A DNA stretch of 64,000 nt from Plantago ovata (taxonomy: Eukaryota > Streptophyta > Magnoliopsida > Lamiales > Plantaginaceae), in contig CM051457.1 of NCBI GenBank assembly GCA_028274465.1, positions 110,731,982 through 110,795,981 of the forward strand. Direction: 5' to 3'. Below, one piece after another: positions 1-11,308 of this stretch. The position numbers and the translations under genes are program-made. Positions within the stretch are counted from its first letter, which is position 1; each line of letters starts with the position of its first letter. A model generated the notes under the pieces. That model was given only the letters and a program-made list of their open reading frames with translations. It ran no database searches and had not been told where the DNA came from.

Positions 1-356
1 TCTCTTATGATTTAAGTGGTATGTTCTCAATTACTTGGGTGATATGTTAGTCACCGTGTGTTAGTTGAAATAGGACAATGTGCAATTGTTTGGGTGATAT
101 GTTAGTCACCGTGTGTTAGTTGAAATAGGACAATGTGCAATTGTTTGGATGATATGTTAGTCACCGTGTGTTAGTTGAAATAGGATAATGTGCAATTGTT
201 TGGGTGATATGTTAGTCACCGTGTGCTAGTTGAAAATAGGACAATGTGCAATTGTTTGGGTGATATGTTAGTGATCGTGTTATATATATGTTAGTCACCG
301 TGTGTTAGTTGAAAAATAGGACAATGTGCAATTGTTTGGGTGATTCACCGTGTTAT
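1..356 (+). repeat. Minisatellite of about 55 bp in a CACTA transposase intron
   Basis: About five to six head-to-tail units, each containing gtgatatgttagtcaccgtg and caatgtgcaattgttt, with one-base variants such as gggtg/ggatg and gtta/gcta. The last unit carries a short insertion around 272-300. The matching intron of the other CACTA copy (25500-25630, inverted) has only about two units, so the array has expanded here or contracted there. Confidence 0.9.
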
Positions 357-396
357 ATATATGTTATTCTGAATTTTGTATACTTTCTGAAATGTA

Positions 397-2130
397 GGAG
401 AAGTTCTTCCTCCCCAACAAGTTCAAGTCGGAGCCGTGGTATGCCTTCAAACATGAAGGCTCTGAAGCCTTCCGGAAGAAGGTCGCCAAGATCAAGGCAT
501 CGGGGCAGGGGCGAACGCAGAATTTTGGTCAGGGGGAGCAACTTTAACTTAAACAAATACGATACAATTTTTTTTATTTTTTTATTTTTTTATTTTTTTT
601 GTTTTTTGGAACGCATCATCACATTTAATTAGAACCAAAACAAGCAAGGATATGCCAACAATCTCTAGGCAAGCTTTAGCGACGTATCACAACCAAACTA
701 TAAAAGTTCTGTGTGCTTGTACAAGCTAACATACAAAATTTCTCGTCGAACCATACAACGAATAATAGTCTTTTATGAAACATATGAATAAGTGTCTAAA
801 CGTAAAAATGATTATGTAGAAAGTAAAAATGATTATGTAGAAAAACATCTAGAAGTAACTATGAAAATTTGATATAAAAAGGATTGAGTAAAAGAAAAAC
901 AAGGCTATGAAAAATGGGACTAAGTAAAAAAGAAAGGTTAAAACAAGAAAAAATGACATAATTGTGAGAAGAGTGGGGCTTAAGTAAGAAAATAATTGTG
1001 ATAAGTGGGGTTCGAACTTGCGTTATCAAGTTACAAGCACAAGGTACAAACCACTTAGACATAGAAAGTAGGTGTAACTTTGACGCGCAAGAAACTATAT
1101 ATACTCATAGTAAAAATTTGATGGATAAGGGTATAATAATAGTTTCGTAGCAAAATTCCAGGGGCAGCAATTGTTGCCCCTTGCGCCTTGATAGTTTCGC
1201 CACTGCATCGGGGAAGAAGCCGGGGTGGATTGGGGAGGAGGAGTGGCCCCTGTGGAAGCAGTATTGGGCGGAGAACCTCCAAGCCCAGAAGCTGTCGGAG
1301 CAGAACAGGAAGAACCGGGCCAAAAATCCACCGGATGGGACAGGCTCGGTGAAGCATCGGCAGGGTTCGAAATCCCAATTGGCGCGCCACTTGGACGCGG
1401 TAAGTCACGTACTTTGTTATAGTTTTTTTTTCTTTCTTAAGTCTTATTTCAATTCAATCATTACTTTATTAATTTATATATATTTGATAAAGATATCGGA
1501 GGGAGGGAGCAGACCATGTGGGAGCACTTCTGTGAGGCTCACGGGGAGCTGGATAAGGATGGCAAGATGATCTTCCTGGCTGATAGGGGCCAAAAAAATC
1601 GCGGTAAGTTTTATATTTTTTCGATTCCTGAGCTTCTTGTTGAATATTTGATTCTTCGATAAATAACGTACTAATTAAATCTTAATTGTTTGTTTGAATT
1701 TTCAGGCGGAGTTCCTGGCCAGGACTGAGAACCTTGATATCACGGCCGAGGAGGAGAACGCCATCTATCTCGAGATCGTGAATCTCGATGATAAGAGGCG
1801 TGTCTTCGGCATGGCAACCTCTCGCAGGCGATAGCGGAGACGGTGAATCAGGGTGGCTCCACCTCCAGCTCCTCCAAGAGCCGAAGGGGACAAGCCGATG
1901 TGCCTCCCGAGTACCTCCAGGAGCAGCAACAGCTGAAGATGACTGTCCAAGAGCATGTCCAGGAGACTGCTCGGTTGAGGGCAGAGCAGGCGAGGATGAG
2001 GCATGAATTCAAGAGATCCATCGAGTGGCTCATGGCGCAGTATGCCCCCCCCGGTGGAGCGCCACCTCCCGACTTCTTCATGTTAGATGATGCCGATGCC
2101 CCCCTGATGCCGCCCCACGATCTCAGCAGT
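397..2130 (+). pseudogene. Plant transposase (Ptta/En/Spm family, Transposase_24-like) pseudogene, copy 1
   Basis: Exon pieces read at 397-505 continued at 1206-1399, then 1493-1603, then 1706 to about 2130. Together they give the pattern of the plant Ptta/En/Spm transposase family (Pfam PF03004 by my recognition): EKFFLPNKFK, then WPLWKQYW and QNRKNRAKNPPDG, then EQTMWEHFCEAHGELDKDGK, then a C-terminal helical part (QEQQQLKMTVQEHVQETARL) predicted to coil. Splice sites gtaagt after 1399, ag before 1493 and ag before 1706 fit the other copy. Lesions: a hAT element splits the first exon, and one G is missing near 1815 (ggcatggcaacc here, ggcatgggcaacc in the other copy), shifting frame. This is the TnpA-like accessory gene; no TNP2-type catalytic gene is visible, so it is unlikely to be autonomous. 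Confidence 0.8.
506..1205. mobile_element. Non-autonomous hAT-family element inserted in CACTA transposase exon
   Basis: The segment starts CAGGGGCGAA and ends TTCGCCACTG, short terminal inverted repeats of hAT type. It is flanked by an exact 8-bp duplication, catcgggg (498-505 and 1206-1213), the hAT target length. Removing the segment and one duplication restores the transposase exon seen in the other CACTA copy. Length is 700 bp with no transposase-like ORF, so it must depend on a source element elsewhere. Small reading frames inside it show no recognisable domain. Confidence 0.88.
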
Positions 2131-2363
2131 AGTACTCTTTTTTTTATATTTCGAACAATTTTTTTCTATTTCGAACAATTTTTTTTCATGTTCCTTTGCT
2201 TAGGACAATTAGTAATTTCATTTTATTATTGCTTAGAACAATTTTTTTTTTTTATATAATGTTTAGTTACAAAAATGTTTACGTATTTGGCGGGTACAAC
2301 TACAAAAAAAAAAATTAAAATAAAATAAATAAATAAACAAATAAAAAAAATATTCCAGACCAA

Positions 2364-2668
2364 TTAGCGACGGATTAAACCATCCGTCGCCAAATCTCGT
2401 CTGCCCAGCACCTGACACGTGTTCTAGCAATATAGCGACGGATGATTTCATCCGTCGCCATATTGTAGGGACGGATCAATTATCCGTCTCAACTTTGGTC
2501 AACGATGAAGTTTGCGACGAAAACAGCGACGGATTATATTATCCGTCGCTTATTTCATTAGCGACGCCACTTTTCGCGACGTCCTATTTAGCGACGAAGT
2601 CTCCGTCGCTAATGCCTGTTAGCGACGGATCGGTAACTGATAGCGACGGATGGTGTCCGTCGCTAAAT
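2364..2668. repeat. CACTA subterminal repeats (AGCGACGGAT / ATCCGTCGCT)
   Basis: A series of direct and inverted AGCGACGGAT-type motifs, often paired as small palindromes (agcgacggat...atccgtcgct) with 5-12 bp between arms. This is the expected binding-site cluster for the CACTA accessory protein. The same cluster recurs at 23918-24240 and 27205-27485 in the second copy. Confidence 0.85.
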
Positions 2669-2689
2669 CCGGTTTTTCTTGTAGTGATG

Positions 2690-3042
2690 TGTAATGAGTT
2701 CTTTTTGATAAATGCATACCGAAAACTCTTGAGTGAGGTGATGCATATTTGATAGTTGAACGGGTTATGTCTGTTCTCTGTAATTTATGTTTGTTTAAGT
2801 CTTTTTATTTACTTGTAATGCTAATATCTTTTGAAGTTTTTATCATTCTGGGTAGCAAAATGTTGTTGCAACAATCGGTACAGGTACCACCAGTCAAGGA
2901 CGGACCCAGAAATCGGGAGAAGGGGTCCGAGACCGAGATTACATATATGTTATGATTTTTTCGAAAGTTTGAAGGGGGCAAAATTTGAAAAATTATAAAT
3001 ATTACGTATAAAAATGTAAAAATCTTGAAAAGACGTAAATAT
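2690..3042. other. Non-coding flank between CACTA end and MITE
   Basis: AT-rich sequence with only short spurious frames. I see no domain, RNA gene or terminal repeat in it. Confidence 0.5.
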
Positions 3043-3044
3043 TA

Positions 3045-3332
3045 CTCCCTCAAGTTTAATTTAGTTGACGTTTAAGGAAGTTCACAGATTTTAAGAAATG
3101 TGCCTCAACTTTATAATCGCACCTAGAACTACTAATTAATGACATAAAATATCAAAAAGTAAGGATGATGCAGCATGCTTACCCAATGAGAGGACAATTG
3201 AAAAAGGCAATGTTAAAGTCCAAAGAGTGAAACAATAATAAAAAGCCTGACAATTAAGCAAGAATTCTGGAGCGTCAACTAATTTCCAAAGAGCCAAATC
3301 TCCAAAACGTCAAATAAAAAAATCGGAGGGAG
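3045..3332. mobile_element. Stowaway-like MITE (Tc1/mariner type)
   Basis: A 288-bp segment bounded by TA dinucleotides (3043-3044 and 3333-3334). It starts CTCCCTC and ends GGAGGGAG, the usual Stowaway terminal motif. Imperfect inverted sequence continues inward (ttagttgacgttt at the left, aaacgtcaaataa at the right). It has no coding capacity. Confidence 0.8.
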
Positions 3333-3334
3333 TA

Positions 3335-4346
3335 TTAATTATAAAAATTTACCAAAGTTGGTCCTCATAAGTTGTTTGTTATCATAAAATCTTCACGAAT
3401 TCGTATTCGGTGGGTCACTGCAGAAATTAAGCTCCCCTTTTAATTGCATGAAATATATAAAAACTTGAGGGGTGGAATTGCAATTATCTCAGCCCTTCTT
3501 TTCTTCTCTTTCAAATAAGTCGGTTACCGCTGAAACTCATTAATGAACTGCAACAAGCAGCGATCAAAAGTACAATTCTCTCCTCTCTTCTCCTAACCAA
3601 CATTTTCTTCTTCCTTCTGTAGATTTCTCTGTAACCTTCTCTTCCTTTGATTCAGAGCAATTCAGAGATCAATTTCAGGAATTGAAGTTTGTTCGCACCA
3701 GAATTGAAATCCTCACAGCAGGTTCTACACTCAACTACTTGGATCTTCAATCAATTGATTTACTCTTTGCTCGTTCAGTTTAATTGATTCCTACATTACT
3801 ATGTGATTAGTGTAGATTTCAATCTGATCAATTCGTTAGTTTCTTATTTTGTATTTTCGCTGGTGATTTTGAGTACCAAAGAACAGGGCTGTTCTTAATT
3901 GGAAAAAAAATTCGGTTATAGACTAGGGTTTTGGATTCGTTACTCTGAGGAATTATCATTTTTACTTGCTGTTTCTCTTGATTGATCATTATGCGTGTCA
4001 TGGGATTAATTTAATTAGTCATACTTTTTCATTTCGATTCGAACGATATTCTGCAAATTTGATAGATAAATCAGCTAGTCCTCATAAGTTGTTGTTGTTG
4101 TGCTTGATCGATTATCCGAGCCAGGGAATTAATTAGTGAGACTTTTCATTTCTTTTCGATTCGAACGATATTCTGCACAGAATTCCGAACTTGATAGATA
4201 AATCAGCTGCTCCTAACAATGTTGGTGTTTTTGAATTAATATTAGGATTCTTTAATAATAAGTCTATCTATCATCTTAATTGGTTTTGGTGCTTCAAAAG
4301 TTGATTGGTTTTGTGCTGTTCTTGTATGATGAATGGCAGGGCTATA
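3335..4346 (+). promoter_or_regulatory. Upstream region and probable 5' leader of the double-Yippee gene
   Basis: From about 3480 the sequence turns pyrimidine-rich (tctcctctcttctcc, 3578-3592), as in plant 5' leaders. The stretch ending aatggcag at 4340 looks like the acceptor of a leader intron, which would put the next ATG (4347) just inside an exon. A four-codon upstream frame (4333-4347) lies just before the start and its stop codon overlaps the main ATG by one base; if the leader intron is real this upstream ATG is spliced out. A near-repeat (ttcgattcgaacgatattctgca) occurs at about 4036-4058 and 4158-4180. Confidence 0.4.
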
Positions 4347-4588
4347 ATGGCAGAGGGGCAGTTGCCGGCAATTGATTTAGGCAACGCAGAATTGCTTTGC
4401 TTCATATGTGGACTAGATATAGGCCACTACGCAGATATTACATATACGGTACAGAGATAATTAGGCGACGCAGAATTGTGTTGCTTCATCAATTTTACTT
4501 TTTGTCTATGGTTACATGTACAACGAAGGGCAGATCGATAATATATATTAGTATGCGATTTCATCGATTATTATTATTATTATTATTG

Positions 4589-4629
<41 letters not shown>

Positions 4630-4686
4630 TTTATTTTATTTTATTTTATTTTTTGCATAAACATTACCTTATATTTGTGTTACCCA

Positions 4687-4775
<89 letters not shown>

Positions 4776-6259
4776 GCATGTAACACTGCAGATGTTAAAG
4801 GTGAAATTCTTATTACTATGCAATTTTGTTTGTTTGAACATTTCCTTTTGATCTCTTGATTTTTTCTCACCCACATCTTCAATTTCAGTCCGACATCAAC
4901 ATACCAGAACCATTTTTCACTATCAGTACTGTGTAAGAACCTGATCAAACTTTTTTTTTTTTTTTTATCTAATTTATGTAGTAGTACAATTTAATAGTAG
5001 TTGATATAATTCTTGTTTATTAATGAATACATTGCAACAGGTCTTCTAACGTTGCCACGGGCAATAGCTATATGCTTAGAGGTCAACTGATTGCAAATAT
5101 TCGCTGCAGTGGCTGTTGTACACACTTGGGACGAAAATTTGTAAGAAAAGAAAGATTCTCTTGCAATTATCATCTAGCTTTCTTGCAATGTTACCAAGAT
5201 CTGATTTGATTTACAGAAGAATTTCTATTTTTAGATTTCACAGGCTGATCCCAGGACCGTCGAGAACATCAATTTAAACATGTAAGGTTCTGCTACTTGT
5301 ATGCAAAAGACCTCTCTATGTTTCAAACAAGTTGTGCGCAATTTCTTTCATCCCTTTTATTGTCACAGGAGGTATTTGCTTTTGGACACCAGGGAGGGGC
5401 CGCTGAATCCTAGAACCCGGAGTAGATTTACTGAAAATTGGGAGATATTTCCTGGTGAGACTCCGCTAAATGAGTATGCGTACCATTGCCTCCAGTGCGG
5501 GATGCACGTTGCCAACATGACTGACCTTGAAAGAAGGGTCAGTATATATTCTTCTGTTTCTGAAGGAATCATAAATCTTGGCTCTAATCTGACCAATGCA
5601 TTTCCACTGACTGCTTCACTTTTTTCATTCCTTCAACAGATATGGCATAATCCTCCAATTGAAATCTTCAGCACGATGTAAGATGCATTCAATCTGCTTC
5701 TATCCTAGATGATCGATCAGTCCAATTCTAACATCTTGTTAATGGATTTGCAGGATGAACACATCATTGGGCAGCCCGCCTTATACCCGCAACGAGTTAC
5801 GCTTATTTCAAATTCACTGCAATGGCTGCAGAACATTGTTAGGATTCATGATTGTTGTAAGCCTTATTCTTCTTACTGTTGTTAAATCACAAGGATTAGG
5901 ATAAATTCAGTTTTTGACTCTGCATTTACGAAAACTGTGTTACTATTCAAATGCCTTTTTTCTTTATGTAGGGTGGAAACATTTCTCCGCTGCTGCTAGG
6001 ACGAATCCAGTTGGATGTGTAAGCTACTCTTTCTGTGCTTAGTTTCCCCTTGTGTACATAGTTTGTAATGATCGTTAATTTGCATAAAATGGTATGATAT
6101 GATCGACGTTTGCTTTTTGTTTGGCAGGGGGAAATTGATTTTGAGAATTTGGACAATATGATCAGGACATGCATGAGACGAAATTCTGTTGCGAAGACCG
6201 AAGAGAGTGATCAACACCAAATGCATGAGATGAAGTTTTGTTGTTTGCAAAGAGAGTGA
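4347..6259 (+). CDS. Tandem Yippee/Mis18-like zinc-binding protein (two modules, 259 aa)
   Basis: Nine exons by frame and GT-AG signals: 4347-4448, 4889-4932, 5041-5140, 5235-5281, 5369-5537, 5640-5677, 5754-5856, 5972-6016, 6128-6259; 780 nt in one open frame. Module 1 has CFICG (Cys18, Cys21) and CSGCCTHLG (Cys71, Cys74); module 2 has CLQCG (Cys138, Cys141) and CNGCRTLLG (Cys189, Cys192). The CxxC pairs are 50 and 48 residues apart, close to the CxxC-x52-CxxC signature of Yippee, and each second pair is followed by LG as in Yippee/Mis18/cereblon beta-tent domains. Known family members range from Mis18 at centromeres to cereblon substrate recognition; the role of this two-module form is unknown to me. 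No signal peptide or membrane segment is seen, so a nuclear or cytosolic protein is inferred. The intron 7/exon 8 and exon 8/9 joins are the least certain: the last donor is taken at gat|gtgtaag because it keeps the frame. Confidence 0.78.
4564..4645 (+). repeat. (TTA)n microsatellite in intron 1
   Basis: Almost pure trinucleotide array with two TTG variants, decaying into (TTTTA)n near its 3' end. It lies in the first intron of the double-Yippee gene. Confidence 0.95.
4686..4773 (+). repeat. (ATT)n microsatellite in intron 1
   Basis: Uninterrupted array of about 29 ATT units, 40 bp downstream of the previous array in the same intron. A likely length-variable marker. Confidence 0.95.
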
Positions 6260-6916
6260 TCAAAAACCAAGACAATTTTATAACACCCAGTTTAACTAGC
6301 ATTCTGTAACTGATTTCCAGTACTGTAAGGGAGATGATCCCAAGGGAAGTGTATACTTCACTCACTATTCTTGAGACTTGTCTCGTCGTTATACTTGGTC
6401 ACACATAATTCTTCTTCATTGGACCTATTTTCTGTGTGTTTGGTACGTATACTTTTTAGCAGAAGATAGAATGCATGTCCTAGATATTATTTTCAGTGCT
6501 GCGTATGATAGGTTGCAACAGTATCCTAGTATCCGGACCTGATATAGTCGATCGAGGCTCTTGACTACATTCCTTATAGATTGAGTTGAAATAATATCGG
6601 TTTTAGGTTCATTATTTTGGTATTTTGGAACGCCATCTAAGTGGGATTTGTCTAAATATTCATTGTGGGATGGTTGGGTGAACTGAATTATGCATGTTTG
6701 ATTTCAAAGGTCCCCATTTATCTGTGAGCTTTTGTTGTTGTAAATAATATTTCGATTATGTGAGAGTCTTAATATTAGCATTTTTATGCATGGAGTAGTT
6801 GAGATCTCATATTCCTGTTCTGTACAATTTGGAACCATTTCATTGTGTCTTGAATCGTCTCCGTGCATGCTAGAAAATCTTTTCGAACAATACAGCTAGC
6901 GTATATGTTGAACTCT
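6260..6916 (+). other. 3' untranslated region and intergenic sequence
   Basis: Follows the stop codon of the double-Yippee gene. It contains no convincing coding sequence and runs into the target duplication of the next retroelement at 6917. Confidence 0.5.
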
Positions 6917-6921
6917 TGATA

Positions 6922-7264
6922 TGTCAAAAAACACGTTGAAGATAATGAATCATACTTGGAATGAGAAAAGTACGTGACAAGAGAGTAAAAATTAAATAAT
7001 TTTCTATTGCTTTGTGATAAATCTCACTTGTATTTACAATTACAAAGAACCATATATTTATAGACAACTAAACTATACAAAGAATAATTTGATCCTATAA
7101 GAATATTCTTTACCACTTGTATATTAAGTAAATAATCTAGGCTTGACATGGTCGGCGTGCTCCGTAGTCTTCAAGTCAATCATCTTATATGTTATCTTCG
7201 TGCTTGGTCCACATACATCACATCTAATAGTCAAATCCAAATGTATACGATTTTCATTCTAATA
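6922..7264 (-). repeat. 3' LTR of the minus-strand non-autonomous copia element
   Basis: Near-identical to 11309-11651. On the minus strand it reads from TATTAGAATG to TTTTTTGACA, i.e. TA...CA ends rather than the usual TG...CA. A TATA-like tctataaatata lies centrally. Confidence 0.88.
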
Positions 7265-8865
7265 CTCCCCCTCAAGATGAACATAGATTTCAAAATCTAA
7301 GTTCATCTTGAAAACGATGTCTCAAGGTGATGGTGAGGATGATGTTAAGCATCAATTAAGGCGTAAAGCTTGAGATGAATAATAAACGACATCCCTTTAA
7401 GGGATGATGAAAGTGAGTGATTATTGATGAGTAAAGTGAAATGAGACAGTGTTGTTATCCCACAAATAAACCTCAAGTGGTGATGTGATTGGTGATTATA
7501 ATAAATCTTATCAAGTGACCACATCAAACATGAATGAGAAAATGAGAATTATAAGAGAAAACATCCATCGATATAATTCTCAAATTAGTGATAGTGTGAA
7601 AAACATAATCGTCAAGGCAACAACTCAACACGATTTCCAAAATCATTAGTGCCAGTGTGCCACAAGTATGATAACTGTGTAACAAACATAGTAGTAGTCC
7701 TCAATATAGAGGTTGATATGAGTGATCCTCAACATGAATAAGAATAATCCACAATGTGATTGATTATATTATGGATGATAATGATATGCATTGAGATAAC
7801 ATTTCTAATGTTATGAGCATAAAAATCAGGTGAATAAGTAACTTTGAAAATACCTACAGTCGAAGTGGTGAGATTATTACTCACTTCTTCTAGTCTTCGA
7901 CTTTAAGACTCATATGGAAGTGGTGAGATTATCACTAGCTTCGAGTATTTGACACATACAATAATACCAAATATCTCCCCCTTTCTGCAATTTTAGCTTT
8001 TAGCAGAAATTAGCAGAAGATTTAATTAATTAATCAAAAGAGGAAAAATGAAATACTGTGAACTTTGACTTCAATGGCAAAGGTGAAATAATGAATGCAA
8101 AGGCTCTTCATCTTAGCTGAATTAGTGACTCTAATGAGAATTTCAATGCAACATCAAGGAGCACTTCAACTTCTTGATATATAGTGAGATAGAATTTTGA
8201 ATGCACAGATTTCAGTGCAAAGATCATGATACAATAGAAGAATGGATGTACAACTGCATATTTTCATGGAATAAAATATGGTTGAACTTACATATTTGAA
8301 TGTAGTGTACATGTTTTTTTGATATTTGAAAATAGGTTGCTAACTGAATGATCATTGTTACTTCTCGGTGTGAGCAAACAAATGATGAAAATATTAATGT
8401 GATATGACAAACTTGGTCATTTTGATGATGCAACCGATAACCGATTATTGTTGATATAAACTTCACATATTGCATGATTGAGTTTGGTGATAACAAGATT
8501 GAATTGAGCATACTTTCCCAATATATGCAAAACTAAACATTGACACATCATAGGAATCCAACAAACAAGTGAGGTGATGATGAGAAAATCCTTGTGATGA
8601 GCTTCTGATATTATATCCAAGGAAGTGAGATTTGATGAAAAGTACAGAATCAGTGATGAATACTGAACTTTGTAATAAACTTATGATAGCAAAGAAGAGT
8701 TTTAAATACTCCATAAACACAAGAGGCTAAGATCAAATGAGACAATCATAGGAATCCAGTGACTGAGGCTTGAAAAATTAGCTAGTGATGGCAGTCATAA
8801 TAAATTAATAATGGACAAAACGAATTAAGCAATAGGTATTAAACCTTAAAAGCTTGCAAGACAAA

Positions 8866-9011
8866 TTAACCAAGATAGAACAGACCATATGGATCTAATA
8901 AATCATAGGTCACAAGAGAAGTACCATTTTTCAATATGGTGTCCTCGCTGTCCTTTACAGATCCATCAGTGGTTCTCTTTGCTGTTTCATATCCAGACTC
9001 CCTTGATTCTA
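8866..9011 (-). other. Possible captured exon inside the non-autonomous copia element
   Basis: On the minus strand an open segment follows a good acceptor (attctcttag) and reads ESRESGYETAKRTTDGSVKD and onward to a stop at 8866-8868. Composition is more gene-like than its surroundings. I do not recognise the protein. It could be part of a host gene carried by the element, or chance. Confidence 0.3.
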
Positions 9012-10376
9012 AGAGAATTTTAAATAAAAAAATGAATAATTGTTAAATAATATATAGAAGCAATAGACAAAACAGTTGATAATAACAACTGCAAAAACTT
9101 GAATGATGAGTAATATTAAGCTGATAACAAAAGCAATAACTGAGATTGATCCTTTCAGTGAATATTAACTTGGTACGGAAGCAAATGTTTAGCTGATCAA
9201 CCTTGTGATCAGTTCAGGTGATGATGAATTGATTGTGGTTTGGGATTTGGGTTGTGAGAATTAGTGAATGATTACGTCTTAATCCTCCCCCTCAAATCCC
9301 ATACAACCTTCAAACCACAAATTAATGAACTAGGAGAAAGATGACTGATGACTGCAATGTATGTTAATGGTTGGTGACTGACATTGCAACTTCTCATTTT
9401 AATTTCTGCTTTTAATAAATAAGCACAAATGAACCATAAGGTTTATAAATAATTTCCCAGAACATTTTGGAGGAATACTGTGTATTAATAAATATGGATA
9501 GATATGAATAGATATATGAACTGCATTTTGCAGAAGTTTGTGGATTGATATGCACAAGTTGATTAAATGAACGAGGGTCAGAACTGAGAGAGAACAATGG
9601 GATTGCACAAAGTCCTAAAACTATTAGTTAGAAAGTAAGCAAATATTCCAGCGTCTTACTCGTGAATGAAATCTACCCATTTATCTTTCTTTGATCATCA
9701 AATGAATAACGATTTGATTTGCTAGTTCAATGTTAAACTAGATAATGGAATCATATGACAGATATAAGGCTTATGTTTGCCTTTTTTAATCTCAACATAA
9801 TGAGCATCATTTAAATAATGCTTTTCTATATCAAATATGAATTGATACTTCTTCATACCAGTCTTATGAAGATTGAAAATGGATTGCAGTTTGCTCCATA
9901 TGTTAAATAGATTGAAAATAGATCTGAGATTAAGATACAACCCTCCAAAACTGAAGTGAAGAATGATTACTACAAATATCAGAATGAATCAGGTCTAGTG
10001 ACATACTCAATTAGAATAAACAACTTATGAGCAATATTTGAGCTACTGTAAATGAATAAGAATGATGCTGATAACAACAGCAGATTCTGATTAATATAGC
10101 TGATAACAACAACTTTCTCAAAGATTCAACAGAGACAGGTATTCCAACTTTCCCAAAAAAAATGTTTTTATGCATAAATGAGATGTAAGATAAAATAAGA
10201 TGTTCTATTACAAACATTATATTACATCATAAGATGTTCTTATTCATGAGATATGTAGACAAGGTGAATTTTACAAAGAAAAATAACACCTAAATCTAAC
10301 ATATTCATTTGCAAGAGATAGCAAGAAAAATAGTGAAATATAAAATGGGAAATTTATACCTGAAATTTCTCCTCAC

Positions 10377-10692
10377 ATCTCCTTCAATCGAGTTTCTTCA
10401 ACAGGCCGCTCCTTCCTCCTCATCGCATACACATTCGTGGTCATTCCCCCACCGGAAGAAGCTGAGACGCCGCGAGGTGACGATGCCTCCTCGTTCGGAT
10501 CGTCTTCGATCATCGGGGAGCCTGCAGAGAAGTGATTGAGCTGCTGATTGGTGCCATTCTTATTCGAATCGAGTGAGTCGTATGACTTGGCCTTTTCATT
10601 CCCGGCGAAGTGCTGAGTCGACCCTGGGTTTCGGTGGCTACGGCGAGTAAGCTCCGTCGCCGGTGATTGTCTGTGACTCGTGGCCTTGGAAT
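10377..10692 (-). other. Possible captured gene exon inside the non-autonomous copia element
   Basis: A locally GC-richer block in an AT-rich element. On the minus strand it is open for about 105 codons, including SPATELTRRSHRNPGSTQHF, then MIEDDPNEEASSPRG and MRRKERPVEETRLKEM, and ends at a TGA that overlaps a good donor (at|gtgagg). It lies near the 5' LTR of the element. I do not recognise the family. Either a degenerate gag start or a transduced host exon would fit; the lack of gag motifs favours the latter weakly. Confidence 0.35.
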
Positions 10693-11308
10693 ATTAACTC
10701 GGAAGCCTTTTCTATGATTTACCGAGTTTTACACTTTATTTTCTTCTGAGGTTTGAAGAATGGAGAAGAGGGAGATCTTGATGTTTTGATTCCAACTCTT
10801 CTTATGCTCTCTTATTCACATATCTGATTTGATAGTGATTGATGAATTCACTCTTGACTATCAGTTTATCACTGTAGATCACAAGATCAGAAATTACAGG
10901 ATTGAATTTAGCTAATGAAAGCTTTGAATCAAGTAGATGACGACTTTAATTTTGATTTTTCTTTCTACTCTTAAGTATAGAGGTTGAAACGGGCTTTTCG
11001 TGATGGATCGATTGACGCCTTTTGGTGATGATATGAGGTTTTTCTTTAATGTGATCAAATCTGAAAATGAGTGAAAGTAGCTACTGGAATTTGCAGCATA
11101 GTATTAATAATGATTTGATCTTCTTTGATTTGTATTTCTGCCAAAGGATAGCAGGTGAATTGATTGTTCAACGATGAGCATAAGAGAAATAGTCGCATGA
11201 AGCTAGCAACATCGTTAAAAATAGGTGATTACTCCAATGGAGATGATGAACATACATTTTCTCATTAATCCAAAGTATGTGAATGATCGAGCCTGAGCTT
11301 TGATACCA

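Larger units (their letters stand above)
1..2686 (+). mobile_element. CACTA (En/Spm-like) DNA transposon, right part, left end outside window
   Basis: The right terminus is visible at 2674-2686, where the strand reads ttttcttgtagtg; its complement begins CACTACAAGAAAA, the standard CACTA terminal inverted repeat. Inside the end lie inverted copies of the AGCGACGGAT/ATCCGTCGCT subterminal motif (2364-2668). The interior carries a transposase-type pseudogene (397-2130). A second copy of the same family lies inverted at 23889-27505, and the two align through transposase exons, introns and subterminal repeats. The left end is not in the window, so element length and target duplication cannot be judged. 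A separate hAT element interrupts it at 506-1205. Confidence 0.9.

Noticed and set aside
1..356. CRISPR-like regular repeats
   Set aside because: Units are head-to-tail without unique spacers, in a plant transposon intron.
4653..4948. Poly-Leu (plus) and poly-Asn (minus) reading frames
   Set aside because: Translations of the ATT microsatellite in an intron.
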